In this document: positions 1-11,592 of the stretch, piece after piece
Position numbering within the stretch: position 1 is the stretch's first letter
How the letters are laid out: each line of letters starts with the position of its first letter
Position numbers and translations under genes: made by a program
The notes under the pieces: generated by a model
Database searches by the model: none
What the model saw: only the letters and a program-made list of their open reading frames with translations
Told to the model about the DNA's origin: nothing
Assembly (NCBI RefSeq): GCF_000218685.1
Contig: NW_006763299.1
Span: 1,442,031 to 1,506,030, forward strand
Length of the DNA: 64,000 nucleotides
Direction of reading: 5' to 3'
Origin: Serpula lacrymans var. lacrymans S7.9
Taxonomy: Eukaryota; Basidiomycota; Agaricomycetes; Boletales; Serpulaceae

Positions 1-168
1 GTTGGCGAGGCACATTGCCTAAGAAGACGAAAGCTCCTATGATGAGGTACTTTGAAGGATAAGTTTTTCGAGTTCGGGTATGTAATGATTCTATGTATTC
101 CTAATTAGATGATAGTACTGCGATAGCGATGTGGTGTTGTATATTCAAGCGTCAACAAAATAAAATGC

Positions 169-1206
169 TCATTGTATCCCTGGTCCAAGTGCTTCCCAAA
201 CTAAAAACCCTACTCCCCAAGGACCAACGCGAGCAATCGTACGAAGGAAAGTATATATCCGACGACTCCCATTTGAAGTAGTTGCATGAGGAGTAGTAGG
301 ATTGCGGAAAAAATATATCAGACCCTCGTCTCGAAATTTCTTCAAGATCGCGACCGAAGGAGACCGTTCGTTTGGCGAATGTAGAATTCTATCAAGCTGG
401 ACAGTCTTTCTTGCCGCGTCCCATGGTCTGCTCAGGACCTCGTAAGCAAGACCAGCGATCGCGCCTCCCGTTACGAGCGTTACCCCATGAACAGTCCGAG
501 GCAGATAGCGCCTAAGACGTTTCTCCTGCTCCCCTTCCGAAGTGATCAAAGGCGTGACACGGTAAGTTGCGCTCTTCATATGTATTGCCACTCTTCGAGT
601 GATTTCGAATATCGCAAAAAAGGCCGCAAAGCCTGCACGGTGTAAGACAAGTTTCAAGTACCTGATCATTAGTTCCCATTGCATGCCAGTGTCAGCGAAC
701 GAGTTCCCTACCACATACATCCTTCGCACATCCCCATCCCCAACCATCCCAGCCTCGGCCAGCAGTATCCCTGACTTCTTTGATCCAGTCCCTGACTTGC
801 CTCATCTCCCTGATGGTCTCCTGGTTTCCCATGGATTGCGGAGGTTCTGTACCTCGAAACACTTCCTTCCACGCGCAAGACCAGCTTCTACCCGCAGTCC
901 CTTCGATAATGAGCCGTACGTTTTCGGCAGGTGCAGCAGCCAAAGCTTGCATACCTCCCGCCATAGCTCCTGAAAGAGCGGCGAGAGTAGTAGGGTGAGG
1001 ACCGAGATGTAGGTCGAGGAAAGTAGATGTTTCCGTGTACGTCGTCCAAAGAACAGTTCCCAGCGCAGCGTTGACTAGCATGGGAGGTATAAAGTGTTTG
1101 GGTATCACCATAAACTGGTCGTGGGGGAAAACACTATGAGATGGTGCGGATGGGGAGATGATAAGAACGAAGAAACTACACCTTGCTTCTTTACGAGCGA
1201 AACCAT
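169..1206 (-). CDS. Mitochondrial-carrier-like membrane protein
   Basis: The protein resembles diverged fungal members of the mitochondrial carrier superfamily, which exchange metabolites across the mitochondrial inner membrane. Two carrier signature motifs of the Px[D/E]xx[R/K] type are visible. One is PAENVR in the upstream exon (about 940-920), after a Gly/Ala-rich helix. The other is RPWDAARK in the downstream exon (about 425-400), after GGAIAGLAYEVLS. An intron at about 711-633 (GTAGGG to GTGCAG, with a CTAAT branch-like site) joins ..AKDVCG to FAAFFAIFEITRR in frame. The main reading begins at Met 1111. A short exon from an ATG at 1206 can join in phase across an intron starting at GTAGTTTC, so the start is uncertain. 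Only two signatures are clear, so the third repeat is probably diverged. The substrate cannot be inferred. Confidence 0.7.
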
Positions 1207-1917
1207 GTAGTGCGGGGTCAGAGATGCCCCGTGTAGGGTGGCGAGGCCTCTAAGGGAATGCCAGCCGCTCACTGTAGTCATTCAGTCATTGAGGACAGTT
1301 AGATGAATAAAATTGCTTATTCACCCTTAGAAGGCCTGAAAAGACGCACTGGGCGAGAGAAGTATAATGCCATGCCTCTGGTGGCCGTACGCGCCAGTGC
1401 TGCATAGACGGAATTTCCTTGACGCTCTTGGGTTGCTGCATCCTCAGCGGTAGTGGACATGCATGCGGGATGTGCTGGCGTATTAATTTACTGGCAACTT
1501 GAAGTGCGTGCCAGACAAAAGATATTTGAAGAGACACCTGACCAGAGTCTGACCAGTCGCGCCAGGAACGTGGCCTCCAAAAAGGGTTGCTACTAGCTTG
1601 GCTTTTCAACTTAGCCTCAACCTATGATAACATGCTTTCTGTTCGAAAACCCCGGATTCCCTCTCGAATCCCCTTTAGCGCTTTAGGTTAGATAATCGTC
1701 AATTTCAACGAATAACCTGACATTAGGCGTAGAAAGTTGAAAATCAAGGCCTTCGATCCGCACCGCGCTCTCACGTCATTGCTTATCGAATGATTCAAAC
1801 TTGAAAGTGACTTACGCTCACTGGCAGCCCAACCTACGGAATACCACACATCATTCAGTCTGTCACGTCCGCATATCCTGCTCCTTTTGATCCCAGGGTT
1901 CGTTCAACTGTGAGTGT
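1207..1917. other. Intergenic, no gene seen
   Basis: About 0.7 kb between the carrier-like gene and the left arm of the inverted duplication. The only longish frame (1286-1609, minus) shows no domain, no intron context and no homologue elsewhere in the window. Confidence 0.5.
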
Positions 1918-2026
1918 TAGGTGTGTTTTTACAACAGGAAGAGGCTTTTCCCGCAACTAAATAAATCTCTACGTTCGCGAAATCATCAAATTACTACACA
2001 TACATCCACTTCAATATATACCAACT

Positions 2027-3158
2027 CTAATCCATGTATTTATTTAACACATATGTAAACTGAGTTTTCCATTGCTTATCATAGTCAGTCTTGTTGTAGT
2101 TCAAAAGTGAACGGGAAATACAAGCCCGCTCCATCGAAATAATGTCATCAAATCCCGATGTTTCAGGTCTATATTCTGCGCTGGGATCTGGGAATACTAC
2201 TCCTGCGAACATATGCCGTTTCAAATGGAGCATCTTGTAGTAACGTCCAACAGCACAAATAACGTGTAAACTTTGTTGTTCAGGGTAGGTGCTAAAGACG
2301 GCTTTGGCTTGATACACAACTTGCTCCATCATAGTTAGGAATTCAACTTCTGGATCACCGTCGATAGTGTGCGGCTTGACTTCTACAATAAAAGGCACCT
2401 GCTCTCGCAGTTTCTCTCCACGACCGGTTCTGGATAAGATAGCGAAATCGGGGATCCTGTACGAGTCTCTGTCCACACGACTGTGAACATTTGACTGGGA
2501 TAAAGCAACAGATGCTGTCCGTGATGAGAGAGTTAAAGTCGGAAGCGAGGAAAGTGTCGAGCTCAGAATTTCGTCGTTTTCAGAAGCTACTACACCCACG
2601 TCTGGTGGAGGAAAGATGCCAGAAGTGGGTGCTGTCCGTGATGAAAGAGTAAAAGTCGAAAGCGAGGAAAGTGTCGAGCTCAGAATTTCGTCGTTTTCAG
2701 AAGCTACTACACCCAAGTCTGATGGAGGAAAGAAGTCAGAAGTGGGCTGGTGTGATTAAAAACAAAACCCGTACCTGGAGTATCAGTAAACTGCCACCGT
2801 GTGCGAGCTAAAGGAACGACTTGTAAAGGGGGCAGTTTATCACTCGTAGGGTTGGAACCTGAAGCTGAAAAAAAGTTGCAAACTAACGGACCGCAAACTT
2901 GGATCTGGCATGAGTATAGGATGGGGACATACACGCATCATCATCAGTTGAATAGTTGAAATGAAATTAGCGCTGGGGTGCAACACTGAGCTGACGCCTG
3001 GATGTACTCCGTCCAAAAGTAAGCCAAGAAAGGGCAACATTCCACGGCTCATATAATAAATGTTCCTGCCCGCGCGTGCACTCGGCTGCTTCAAAGGCAG
3101 GGACCAAGGTAGCAATATGATCTTTGAGAGTCAGTCCAATTTTCGTGTGGTTAGGCAT
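2027..3158 (-). CDS. PD-(D/E)XK-like domain protein (gene A)
   Basis: The C-terminal exon (2027 to about 2716) has the spacing of a restriction-endonuclease-like fold. SYRIPDFAIL supplies the first acidic residue, about 20 residues later PFIVEVKP supplies the E-x-K pair, and a downstream Q-x3-YQAKAVF helix resembles the usual Gln motif. Such frames are common as uncharacterised, expanded families in Agaricomycetes, so nuclease activity is inference. An upstream exon begins at ATG 3158, right after a TTGCCTTACAG acceptor, and encodes KIGLTLKDHIATLVPAFEAAE. Intermediate exons around 2750-2990 were not resolved, and a further 5' exon up to 3233 is possible. The protein contains two copies of a 39-residue Ser/Thr-rich repeat. 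Its diverged, internally deleted copy lies at 12684-13087. Confidence 0.6.
2514..2747 (-). repeat. Two tandem copies of a 117-bp repeat inside gene A
   Basis: Copy 1 is 2514-2630 and copy 2 is 2631-2747, each starting GCTGTCCGTGATGA on the plus strand. They differ at only a few positions. The period is a multiple of three (39 codons), so the reading frame is kept and the unit GVVASENDEILSSTLSSL is duplicated in the protein. The end of the second copy grades into intron-like sequence. Confidence 0.9.
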
Positions 3159-3889
3159 AGTCTGTAAGGCAAACAATAAACGCGTAAAATATCTGTGTGA
3201 AGTATTGCATTGCTTACTGTGTTGAAAAGACAAAGGAGAATGTCAATGATTACAGGAAAATTCTGTCACTTACGTAGGTTTTGGATGGCACATTTTCTAA
3301 CATATCATTTACTCATCCAAGGTAATTTTAGAAAAGAACGTTTAGAACAGATTGGGAAAGAAGGGATTCAACAAACAGGAGGACAGAGCCAGAAGATTAT
3401 CGGAGTTGATTGGTATTCCAAGTAGGGGAAAAGGTTTCTGGAACCAACCTGTTAAAAGCCAAGAAGTTTCTTGTGTATGGCTTAATGGTTGGCTACTCGA
3501 GAGTATTTGACGGCTGGGTGCAGTCAAAAGGAGAAGGAACATAATTCCGAATACGGATAGACTACACGAGGTGGCATTTCACCCAAACTGAGGGAAGAAA
3601 AGGATTCGAAAAAAGCCCAGAACAGTAATTTCTGTTGGGACCCTTGACTTGCGGTTCATGACGAGGAAAAGAATATCAGAAAATAGGCACAGAACAATGC
3701 CTGTCCACAATCATCTCATTCACAACCTTGAAGCCCCCTCTGTGAAAATGTGGCCAGCCGGCCTATTGGCACCACAGTGTTGACAACTTGCTCGACAACT
3801 TGAACAAAACTTACCCCATTATCACGCTGGTACCGTAATACTCGCCCAGCCTTTCACCCATCGTGCATTCACTGTCAGACAGCTCTTCC

Positions 3890-4462
3890 ATGTCTACCTT
3901 TCCTTATCCTTTTGACCCCAAGCATCGCATGGGTCTCAAAGTAAGCAAACAACCTGGCACATCTGCTTTATTGAGTGCATATCTGTACAATTAGGACTAT
4001 CACATGACTAAAGACTTCGACTACTTCTATGACTTGCCCGAGAGCTTGTTTCCTGCCAAAGCCCCTTACAATCGGCCTCCCATGTTCCACTTTGGCTATC
4101 CTGCAGATCTCGCAAAGGTCGAAAAGTGGGCACGCGAGCATGGCTTTACCAACGACATGATCAAGGCAATAGTCGGAGAGGATGATGTCACGGTCGAAGA
4201 TTTCCAACGCATGGTCAGATTGGCCACAGTAAGGTTTACGTGCAGAGAGGCCACCAAGATAGCTGGTTTTCCGGTTAAGATCACGTATGGCCGAAGGAAA
4301 GGTGCAGCTTTCTGGCTCGTTTCGCTTTTTACCAATATACTGCCACGTGAAAGCCAAACTGTACCCCTGGTCGTGATGGAGATATCTGAAAAGCTTGCGG
4401 GAGGGCCACCGAACTGGTATCTGGATGCTACACGGTTCTATTGGAACTGGCTTAACATATAG
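3890..4462 (+). CDS. Unknown 172-residue protein (gene B)
   Basis: Exon 1 (3890-3940, 17 codons, MSTFPYPFDPKHRMGLK) joins in phase across an intron at 3941-3994 (GTAAGC to CAATTAG) to exon 2 from 3995. I do not recognise a domain. The middle reads PYNRPPMFHFGYPADLAKVE and continues with a predicted helix; the C-terminus is rich in aromatic residues (WYLDATRFYWNWLNI). There is no signal peptide or membrane segment. Its paralogue B' in the right arm keeps the same intron and about 84% identity (about 25 changes in the 152 residues from MT), which argues for selection on the protein. Substitutions cluster at about residues 72-100. The stop TAG is immediately followed by GTAAGT, a perfect donor, so an intron may sit directly behind the stop codon. 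Confidence 0.8.
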
Positions 4463-4802
4463 GTAAGTACTTTTTTTTACTCGCGTGTATTGTCGTTAAC
4501 AGACTGGTCGAGTCAGAACTCGGTCCATCAAAATTAAGCTAAATTCAAGTCAATAACTGTCGTTGGAATTCATTATGTTTATGCTGTCTCGTTACGCTCT
4601 TTGTTCCTTTCTCAAACATGATATGTATGTATTCAGAATTTCAACATCATGACCCAGGCCACGCCCAACCAAACATGCTTATGAGTGAGTCTCTGGCTAA
4701 TACTTAAATATCCTCACGTCTGAGTGAGTTGGTGCAAAAGTGAAAATTGTAGTATATGAACCTGCATCAAAAATATCGCGGTGTATTCCATATGGTAAAG
4801 GG

Positions 4803-6922
4803 CTAGAAATGAAATCCGTGCGAATGGCCCCTTGGTCCTCCTCCGAAATTGGAGTAGGAATATGAATGCCCGCCACCCCCTCCTCTGCCAAAACCTCCGC
4901 CATGCATCTGGGCGAATACCTCTGCAAAATCCATCGGATTCATACCGCCCATACCGCCCATTCCAGAATCGTTCTGGCCGTCTTCATCTTCGCCCATATC
5001 GTATCGTTGTCGCCGCTGGGGATCAGACAGAACGGCGTTTGCTTCTACTACCAACTTGAATTTCTCTTCGTCTCCTCCCTAAATGACATTGTTGATATTA
5101 TTCATATATATATGTTCAGCTAAAAAAAAAAAAAAGGGAGGCGACACATACCTTGTCTGGGTGGTGTTTTAAACTTTCTCTGCGGTAACCTTTCTTTATT
5201 TCTGCCTCCGAGCAGTCTCGGGGTATACCTAGGTGGCAGGCCGCCGTGAATGTTTAATGATGGCACAACTACATAGCTGCCTTACCGAGAATTTTATAGT
5301 AGTCTTTCGTCTTGCTCCGCTTGAGCGCAGCTTCGGCCTTCTTGAGCTCCACTTGAAGAGCACGCACTTCAGCGTCGCTACCTTCAAACCCGGCTTGCTC
5401 TATTGATGTTTTAAAATCCGCTACCGCCGCATCGAATTTTTCCAAGTGTAGATTAATGCGAGCTCGAGTGCGAAGAGCTTTGAAAGACGTTGGTAGCAAT
5501 TTCAAAGATTCCTCTGTATCTACTAGAGCGTCTTCATGGCGTGATAGCTGACCTCAGGTTAGGAGATGAAAGGTATTAACCACCTTTTCTTGAATATACG
5601 CACCTTGACTAGTGTTGTGGCACGGTTTGAAAGTAGCGTTGCACGGATCTGTCCACCTTTTCCCTCTTCTTCTGAATTACCTATTCTCTAATAAAATCAT
5701 ATCAGCCTCGAATAAGCAGTAATTTTTAGAAAAACGTGTATAGTAATACCTCCAAGGTCTCGGTGTACTTTTCGATCGCTTCTTCTAATCTATTTGATTT
5801 GAAAGCTTGATTACCTTCTTCTTTGAGTCTTTCCACATCTTTCACACGTTTTCTTAGCCGCTGTGCAGGTTCATGTGCTGGATCTAATCGCAGGGCTGAT
5901 TGCACATGCTGAAGGGCTTGAGGTAATTTACCGCATAAGAAAAATACTAACCCCCGAAGAGCTAGCACTTCCGGCGAGTTGGGCTCAAGTCGATATGCAT
6001 CACTAGAAAGAAAGATATGTCGGCAAATGTTCGCTATCATTGTATACCAAACAACCTTGTTGCGTAAAACGACATACTTTGCGGCAATGTTGGCTGCTTC
6101 CCAACTTCCCCTGGCCAGTTCAAGTTCCACTCTCGACAAACGCCACTCCGTGGGTATCTCACCACCTTCTCCGTCAATACTTTGCAAGCATTTATCGAGG
6201 GCCAGTCGTGCCATACCCCATTCCATGCCAAGTTCTTTCTTGATGCCTTTTAGTTGTTCCATCAGATAGTACTCGCGCTGGCGTTTTGCAATTTTGGCTT
6301 TGTGGTTCGAGGGCCAGGACCGTGCGCAAAGTTGATAGAGCAGGAGAAGAAGATCCTAGGGCAAATTGACAACGAGCAAGGCGGATGAGGGTTTTAGATG
6401 ACGGAGATTCGGCCTGGAGAGTAGCTGCTTGCTGACAGTCGCTCAGCGCCAGTCGGAAGCGCTTCAATGCCATGTATGAGGCAGCACGGTTTGTCAGGAA
6501 GGCTGGCTCAGAAGGATTCAAATCTGGCACAACATGCGCTAAACAACGATATGCGATGAGGATAAAGAGGAGGCGCACCGATGGCTTTGGTATACAAATC
6601 GATAGCTTCTCCATATCGTTTAGCTTTGAACGCAACATTACCTTCCTCTTTACGCTTTTCCGCTTGTGCAGTATTGTTGGCCGGCTTAGCTGGTGCTGAT
6701 GGTGAAGCTACCGCAGGTTTGAGAGGTGAGGGGGGAGGTGAGGATGGTCCGTCAGACTTTATTGGGCTCTGCGGAGGATCTATTATTATTTGTTCATCTC
6801 TACAAACGCAGGGTGAGAAAAGGATGGCTTTCAGAGGTGACTTGTACAAACTTGGTGACCCCATTGACCCCATTGGCCTGAGTTTGCTTTTTCTTTGCCT
6901 GCTTGTTCTTCTTGTTAGTCAT
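4803..6922 (-). CDS. TPR and J-domain co-chaperone (DNAJC7/TPR2-like)
   Basis: The protein has tandem TPR units (EEGNVAFKAKRYGEAIDLYTKAI, then NRAASYMALKRFRLALSDC) and a second TPR block (KEEGNQAFKSNRLEEAIEKY to ARINLHLEKFDAAVADF). A C-terminal J domain follows, beginning KDYYKILG and containing the catalytic HPD in LKHHPDK (about 5155). The tail is Gly/Met/His-rich. This is the order found in DNAJC7-type proteins, which bind Hsp70/Hsp90 tails through the TPRs and stimulate Hsp70 ATPase through HPD, in the cytosol. At least six introns interrupt the gene. The N-terminus from ATG 6922 is strongly basic (MTNKKNKQAKKKQTQ). The junction of this exon to DEQIIIDPPQSP was not resolved in phase, so the start is tentative. 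It is divergent from the F-box gene, sharing about 465 bp. Confidence 0.88.
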
Positions 6923-7386
6923 CGTCTTGCCGGTATCAGGTGATGAGATAAGTCAAAAAAAAGCGTAGAGGCGCGTGGTATAGATCCAAGCCAGACAGAA
7001 ACCGCTATTTTGTTCCCTTACGTTTTCAAAGCTGCAGATTGAAAATTGCAGGGGAAATGAGGGATGCACGCTGCAGTTGAGGTGTAGCGTCTGCCGACCA
7101 CAGCACGTAAGTTATGGTTAGGGTTCGGTGCCGTAACTAGTGCCGATATCCGATAGCAGGACTTGCCCAGCGAGCAACGAAATGCAAGTTACTTTTGTTA
7201 CAGTACAACATCAGCTTTCTCCCAAAAGCATCTATTCCAGCTACGCCTCTTTTGTTGTAAACGCTAGCCAGTGTCTTTAGAGGAGCGCCGCCATTCAATT
7301 GTACTGCGTCGTATTGCCTTGCTTGTACCAGTATACTTCGCTCGGGCCCGCAAGTCCACTGCCTTCAGCAAAGAAACTGCTGCGAC

Positions 7387-9679
7387 ATGGACTACACGAC
7401 AAAATCACTAACGCCAATGAAGACTTCATACAATGGCCCCGTCGACAAAGCCCAATTCTCTCCAACGCTGCGCGATATTACCTCGTCCACCCTTTATATG
7501 CCAATAGCAACTCCTCCTACTCCAGCTCCTTCGCCGCGTCCATTTTCCACATACGACTCCTTCTCTCAGAATGCTGCTACAGCGTCCTACGAACCTGCTC
7601 ACCTTTCTCGAATCGAGTTCGCCAACCTGGCCTCGTCTGGTCCCGCCGCTCGCCGACGCTATCTCGTTTCACTCTTAAACGACTGCACCACCTCCGAATT
7701 GCTATACATCTCAAGCTATATTATCCCTATGCTCAAACGGGATTTCCTGAGGGAACTACCACCCGAAATTGCTTTCCACATACTGAACTTCGTTGATGAT
7801 CCTCGAACACTCTCCAGAGCCAGCCAGGTGTGCAGACGCTGGAACACCTTGATATCAGACGATTGGCTATGGAAGAAGATGTGTGAATCCCATCAATTCA
7901 ACCTGGATTCAACTTCAAGGAAGAATATCCGCGTTGATGATATTGACGACCTGATGGAAGCCAAGCACGAAGTCGCTGCGTCATCGGCGGATCATGCATC
8001 GGTTGTGTCTATTCAGAAGCGACGAGATTACGGACAAGACTCTGACCACGATGGGCTAGCTCATACTAAGTTCTCCTATCGTAAACATTTTCAGAGTGCC
8101 TATGCTACCAGTACGTGACTCAATTTTGTCTCATGTAATATTCTATAATATATCCATAGCGTCAAACTGGCGCCGAGGAGGCCGCATATTGCGCGCACAT
8201 CGAGTACCTATCGTCACTCCCAGCAATGGCGTGATAACTTCTGCTGCAATGGACGCGGACTGGGTCGTAGTGGCCCTCACCAGCAATCACATACACATCT
8301 TCAATGCCACAACAGGCGTCTTGAACCGTACACTTACTGGCCATGAACAAGGCGTGTGGGCTGTCCATTTAGTTAGCCACAGTGGATACTGGCAAGGTGA
8401 AGAAGAGCCCAACCAGGCTCATCAAACTTGGGGTCACAGAGGAACATCAGAAGTTCCAATGCAGGAGGGTGACATGTCCACGCATGGAAATGAACATGAT
8501 GATATGACGCCGAATGGCACAGACCCAGAAGAAGCACGAGAACAATACCACAACCTATCTCAGCCTATGCTTGTCGCTTTAGGACTCGACGAAGGCAGAC
8601 CTCGAGTTTCACCCCCTAAGGGCTCACACAGTTCACAGAATACGAATACGCGAGGAAAGCTTAGTGACGTCTGTTCTGCTTCGGAAGGGTGGGGTCAACC
8701 CAATTCCCTCCTAGTTAGCGGAGGTTGTGACAAAGTTTTAAGGGTATGGGACGTGAAATCGGGGTGGGTAACTGACACGGTCTGTGTTCGTGTGAGTGAC
8801 ATTAATGTTTTTTTTTTTCCTTTGCACACAGACATTGCATTTACGTGCTGCGAGGGCATACATCAACTATCCGGTGCATCAAAGTGTTGCATAATCGTCC
8901 AATAGCTGTCACAGGTTCTCGGGATTGGACGTTGAGAGTGTGGGATATACAGCGCGGTCGAATGTTAAGATTATTACAAGGGCATCAGCAGAGTGTGCGA
9001 TGCTTAGACGTATGTGGTAATAGAGTTGTTAGTGGTAGCTATGATACCACCTGCCGTGTAAGTACAACCCGTCTGCCTTCCCTTAGAAATGTTCCTCATC
9101 TTTCACTTAGATCTGGAACGTTGATACCGGAGAATGCTTACACGTGTTAGAGGGACACATGCACCAGCTGTACTCAGTTGCTTTCGATGGCGTGCGGGTT
9201 GCTTCTGGAGGCTTGGATACCACAGTACGCGTATGGGACGCTGATACTGGGTAACTACACCTCTTATTCATTCAGTAAATATGGCTGATTATGAGCTCTT
9301 CAGGGAATGCATCGCTCTTCTACAAGGACACACCGCTCTTGTATGTCAGCTCCAGCTTTTCTCCGACATGCTCGCCACAGGCGGATCGGACGGTCGCGTG
9401 ATCACGTTTTCACTCTCGACGTTCACCACGCTACAGCGCATCGCTGCGCACGATTCGTCCGTGACGTCCCTCCAATTTGACCAGCACTTCCTTGTGACTG
9501 GCGGAAACGATGGTCGCGTGAGACTATTTGAGACGCTCACTGGAAACTATATCCGAGATCTAACTGAGCGGTGTGAAAGTGTGTGGAAGGTTGTACATAA
9601 GAATGGGATTTGTGCTATTATGTGTAAACGGGCTGGTAAGACTGTGATGGAGATCTGGAGCTTCAACCCGAGGGAATAG
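7387..9679 (+). CDS. F-box/WD40 protein, Cdc4/Fbxw7-like SCF substrate receptor
   Basis: The N-terminal exon (7387 to about 8110) ends with an F-box, RDFLRELPPEIAFHILNF plus the CRRWNTLISDDWLWKKMC segment (about residues 118-170), which in this family binds Skp1. The preceding helical stretch LLNDCTTSELLYISSYIIPM matches the position of the dimerisation helix of Fbxw7/Cdc4. Downstream exons carry at least seven WD40 blades, with unit ends such as LLVSGGCDKVLRVWD, AVTGSRDWTLRVWD, VASGGLDTTVRVWD and VTGGNDGRVRLFE. A low-complexity loop separates blades 1 and 2 (about 8395-8680). Introns lie near 8111-8159, 8790-8832, 9060-9110 and 9252-9303. The expected role is phosphodegron recognition for an SCF ubiquitin ligase, likely in cell-cycle control. 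Confidence 0.88.
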
Positions 9680-10254
9680 CAGAGTCAAAGTTATCTATGG
9701 GGTGTCTTTCTAGCTTTCTTTCTTTCTTTCGTATTGGATAGGATAATGTATCACGAGTATAGCACATTGTTGTAGTACGTTTACCTGACTAGTGTAGACT
9801 ATCTTCTGGGTAATGATTGTCACCCTGCTTTTAGTGGCAGTTATAAAGAACGCCATGGACAATCGATTTTTTCGACATAGAGTCGTATAACGATAATTTT
9901 TTCTTTTGCTCAGTGTCACTAGATCCCACGACGATATTCTAAGATATCGAAACTCGAATTATGATATTGTAAATACGTCCAATAACCATTGCAGATCGTA
10001 TTTCGGCAGGTGTTAGCCAGATACTCATAAGCACGTTTTGAATGTTATGTTGAAATTCTGGATACACACATATTACATTTGAGAGAGGAATAGAGAGCGT
10101 GAGCGTGACGAGACAGCATGAACATAGCGAGTCTAACGACAGTTATTGGCTTGAATTCAACTTGACTTCAGTGGACCAAAGTTCTAAGTTGATCAGTCTG
10201 TTAACGACAATGTACGCGAATGAAAAACGATGCATCTACTTACCTATATTTTAC

Positions 10255-10857
10255 CTATATATTAAGCCAGTTCCAATAGAACCGTGTCGCATCCAAATAC
10301 CAATTCGGTGGTCCCCCCGCAAGTTCTTCAGATATCTCCATCACAACCAGCGGTACAGTTTGCCTTTCACGTGGCTGTATATTGGTCCAAAGCGAGACCA
10401 ACCAGAAAGCTGCACTTTTCCTTCTGCCGAGTGTGATGTTGACTGGAAAACCAGCTATCTTGGTGGCCTCCTTGCGTGTAAACCTTACTAGGCCCAATTC
10501 GAGCATCCATTCGAAATCTTCGGCCGTAACACCATTTTCTCCGACTTTTGCTTTGATCGAGTCGTTGGTGAAGCCATGCTCGCGTGCCCACTTTTCGATC
10601 TTTGCAAGGTCTGCGGGATAGCCAAAGTGGAACATGGGAGGTCGGTTGTAGGGGGCTTTGGCAGGAAACAAGTTCTCGGGCAAGTCATAGAAGTGGTCGA
10701 ACTCTTCAGTCATGTGATAGTCCTTAGGAGTTGTTTGTATTTAAGAATTATATACAATTACATTCAATAAAACAGATGTAGTACCAAGTTGTTTGCTTGT
10801 ACTTACGTTCAGACCCATGCGATGCTTGGGATCAAAAGGATACGGAAAGGTAGGCAT
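10255..10857 (-). CDS. Unknown 172-residue protein (gene B', paralogue of B)
   Basis: Exon 1 is 10857-10807 (MPTFPYPFDPKHRMGLN) and exon 2 is 10722-10255, with an intron at 10723-10806 in the same position and phase as in gene B. The frame is intact. Identity with B over the 152 residues from MT is about 84%, with runs of perfect identity (PAKAPYNRPPMFHFGYPADL; the last 22 residues). The variable block is MLELGLVRFTRKEA versus MVRLATVRFTCREA. As in B, the stop is TAG followed shortly by GTAAGT. No function can be assigned. Confidence 0.8.
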
Positions 10858-11298
10858 GGTAGAGTTGTCTGAGGGTAAATGCACGATGAGTGATTAAAGG
10901 CTAGGCAAATATTGCGGCCTACGTGATGAAGGGGAGAAGTTTTGCTGTAGAATACTTGGATTGAACCTATAAACCGCCTAAAACGGTCGCGTTTATGTCA
11001 CCATTGTTGTTATGTTGCCGATGGGCCGGCTGACCACCGTTTCACAGAGGTGGCTTCATGGTTGTGAACGAAATTGTGGACAAGCATTGTTCTGTGCTTT
11101 CTGTGCCTATTTTCTGATGTTTCTTGCCTCGTTATGAACCGGAAATCAAGGATCCCAGCAGAGATTACTATCCTGGCTTTTTTCGAAGCCTGCCTTCCCC
11201 TAGTTTGGGTGAAAAGCCACCTGGAATTATGTTCCTTCTCCTTTTGACTGCACCCAGACATTGAATTATCTCGAGTGACTCACCATCAAGCCATACAC

Positions 11299-11509
11299 AG
11301 GACCTTCAAGTTGCAAGTTGGGTTTGAGAGTGTCCTCTCAGCCATCGTACGCTGTCACGGATACTGTGACTGTAAACTGGTTGCTGGGAATAATCGCGGG
11401 AGACAAATTTTTTGGAATTTAAAAGCCCACCGTTTCCATATTTTTCTCCGCGGCGGGCGCGAGCTTGAGCCCAAGTAATTCAATGCCTGAGTTTTCTGAA
11501 TACTGAGGA
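11299..11509 (+). repeat. About 210-bp dispersed repeat, copy 1
   Basis: The sequence from GGACCTTCAAGTTGCAAG to TTTTCTGAATACTGAG is almost identical, in the same orientation, to 58938-59149. Here it interrupts the right arm. The left arm reads CCATACACAAGAAACTTC without the element, while here CCATACACAGG is followed by the element and then GAGGAAACTTC, suggesting an AGG target duplication. There are no obvious terminal inverted repeats, TG..CA ends or A-tail. Its minus strand is open as a peptide (RGEKYGNGGLLNSKKF), so it could be a transposed gene fragment rather than a SINE or MITE. Confidence 0.75.
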
Positions 11510-11592
11510 AACTTCTTGGCTTTTAGCGGGTCGGTTCCATACACCTTTCCCCTGCTTGGAATGCCAACCACCTCCGATAATCTTCTGCCTCT

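Larger units (their letters stand above)
1918..4700 (+). repeat. Left arm of inverted duplication
   Basis: Base-level similarity to the reverse complement of about 10013-13225 can be followed through several separate blocks. These are the 3' flank of gene A (1918-2030), the A 5' exon (about 3000-3160), the spacer between A and B (3240-3800), all of gene B with its intron, and the B 3' flank up to the shared ACATGCTTATGAGT..CTGGCTAA at about 4675-4700. Beyond 4700 and below about 1918 I could no longer match the sequences. The left arm lacks the three insertions of the right arm and so shows their empty sites. Edges are by eye, plus or minus about 20 bases. Confidence 0.85.

Noticed and set aside
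1286..1609. 107-codon minus-strand frame
   Set aside because: No domain, no splice context, composition like surrounding non-coding DNA.
3240..3890. Spacer between genes A and B as a transposon terminal region
   Set aside because: It is conserved between arms but has no TG..CA or inverted ends or target duplication. Treated as shared intergenic/promoter DNA.
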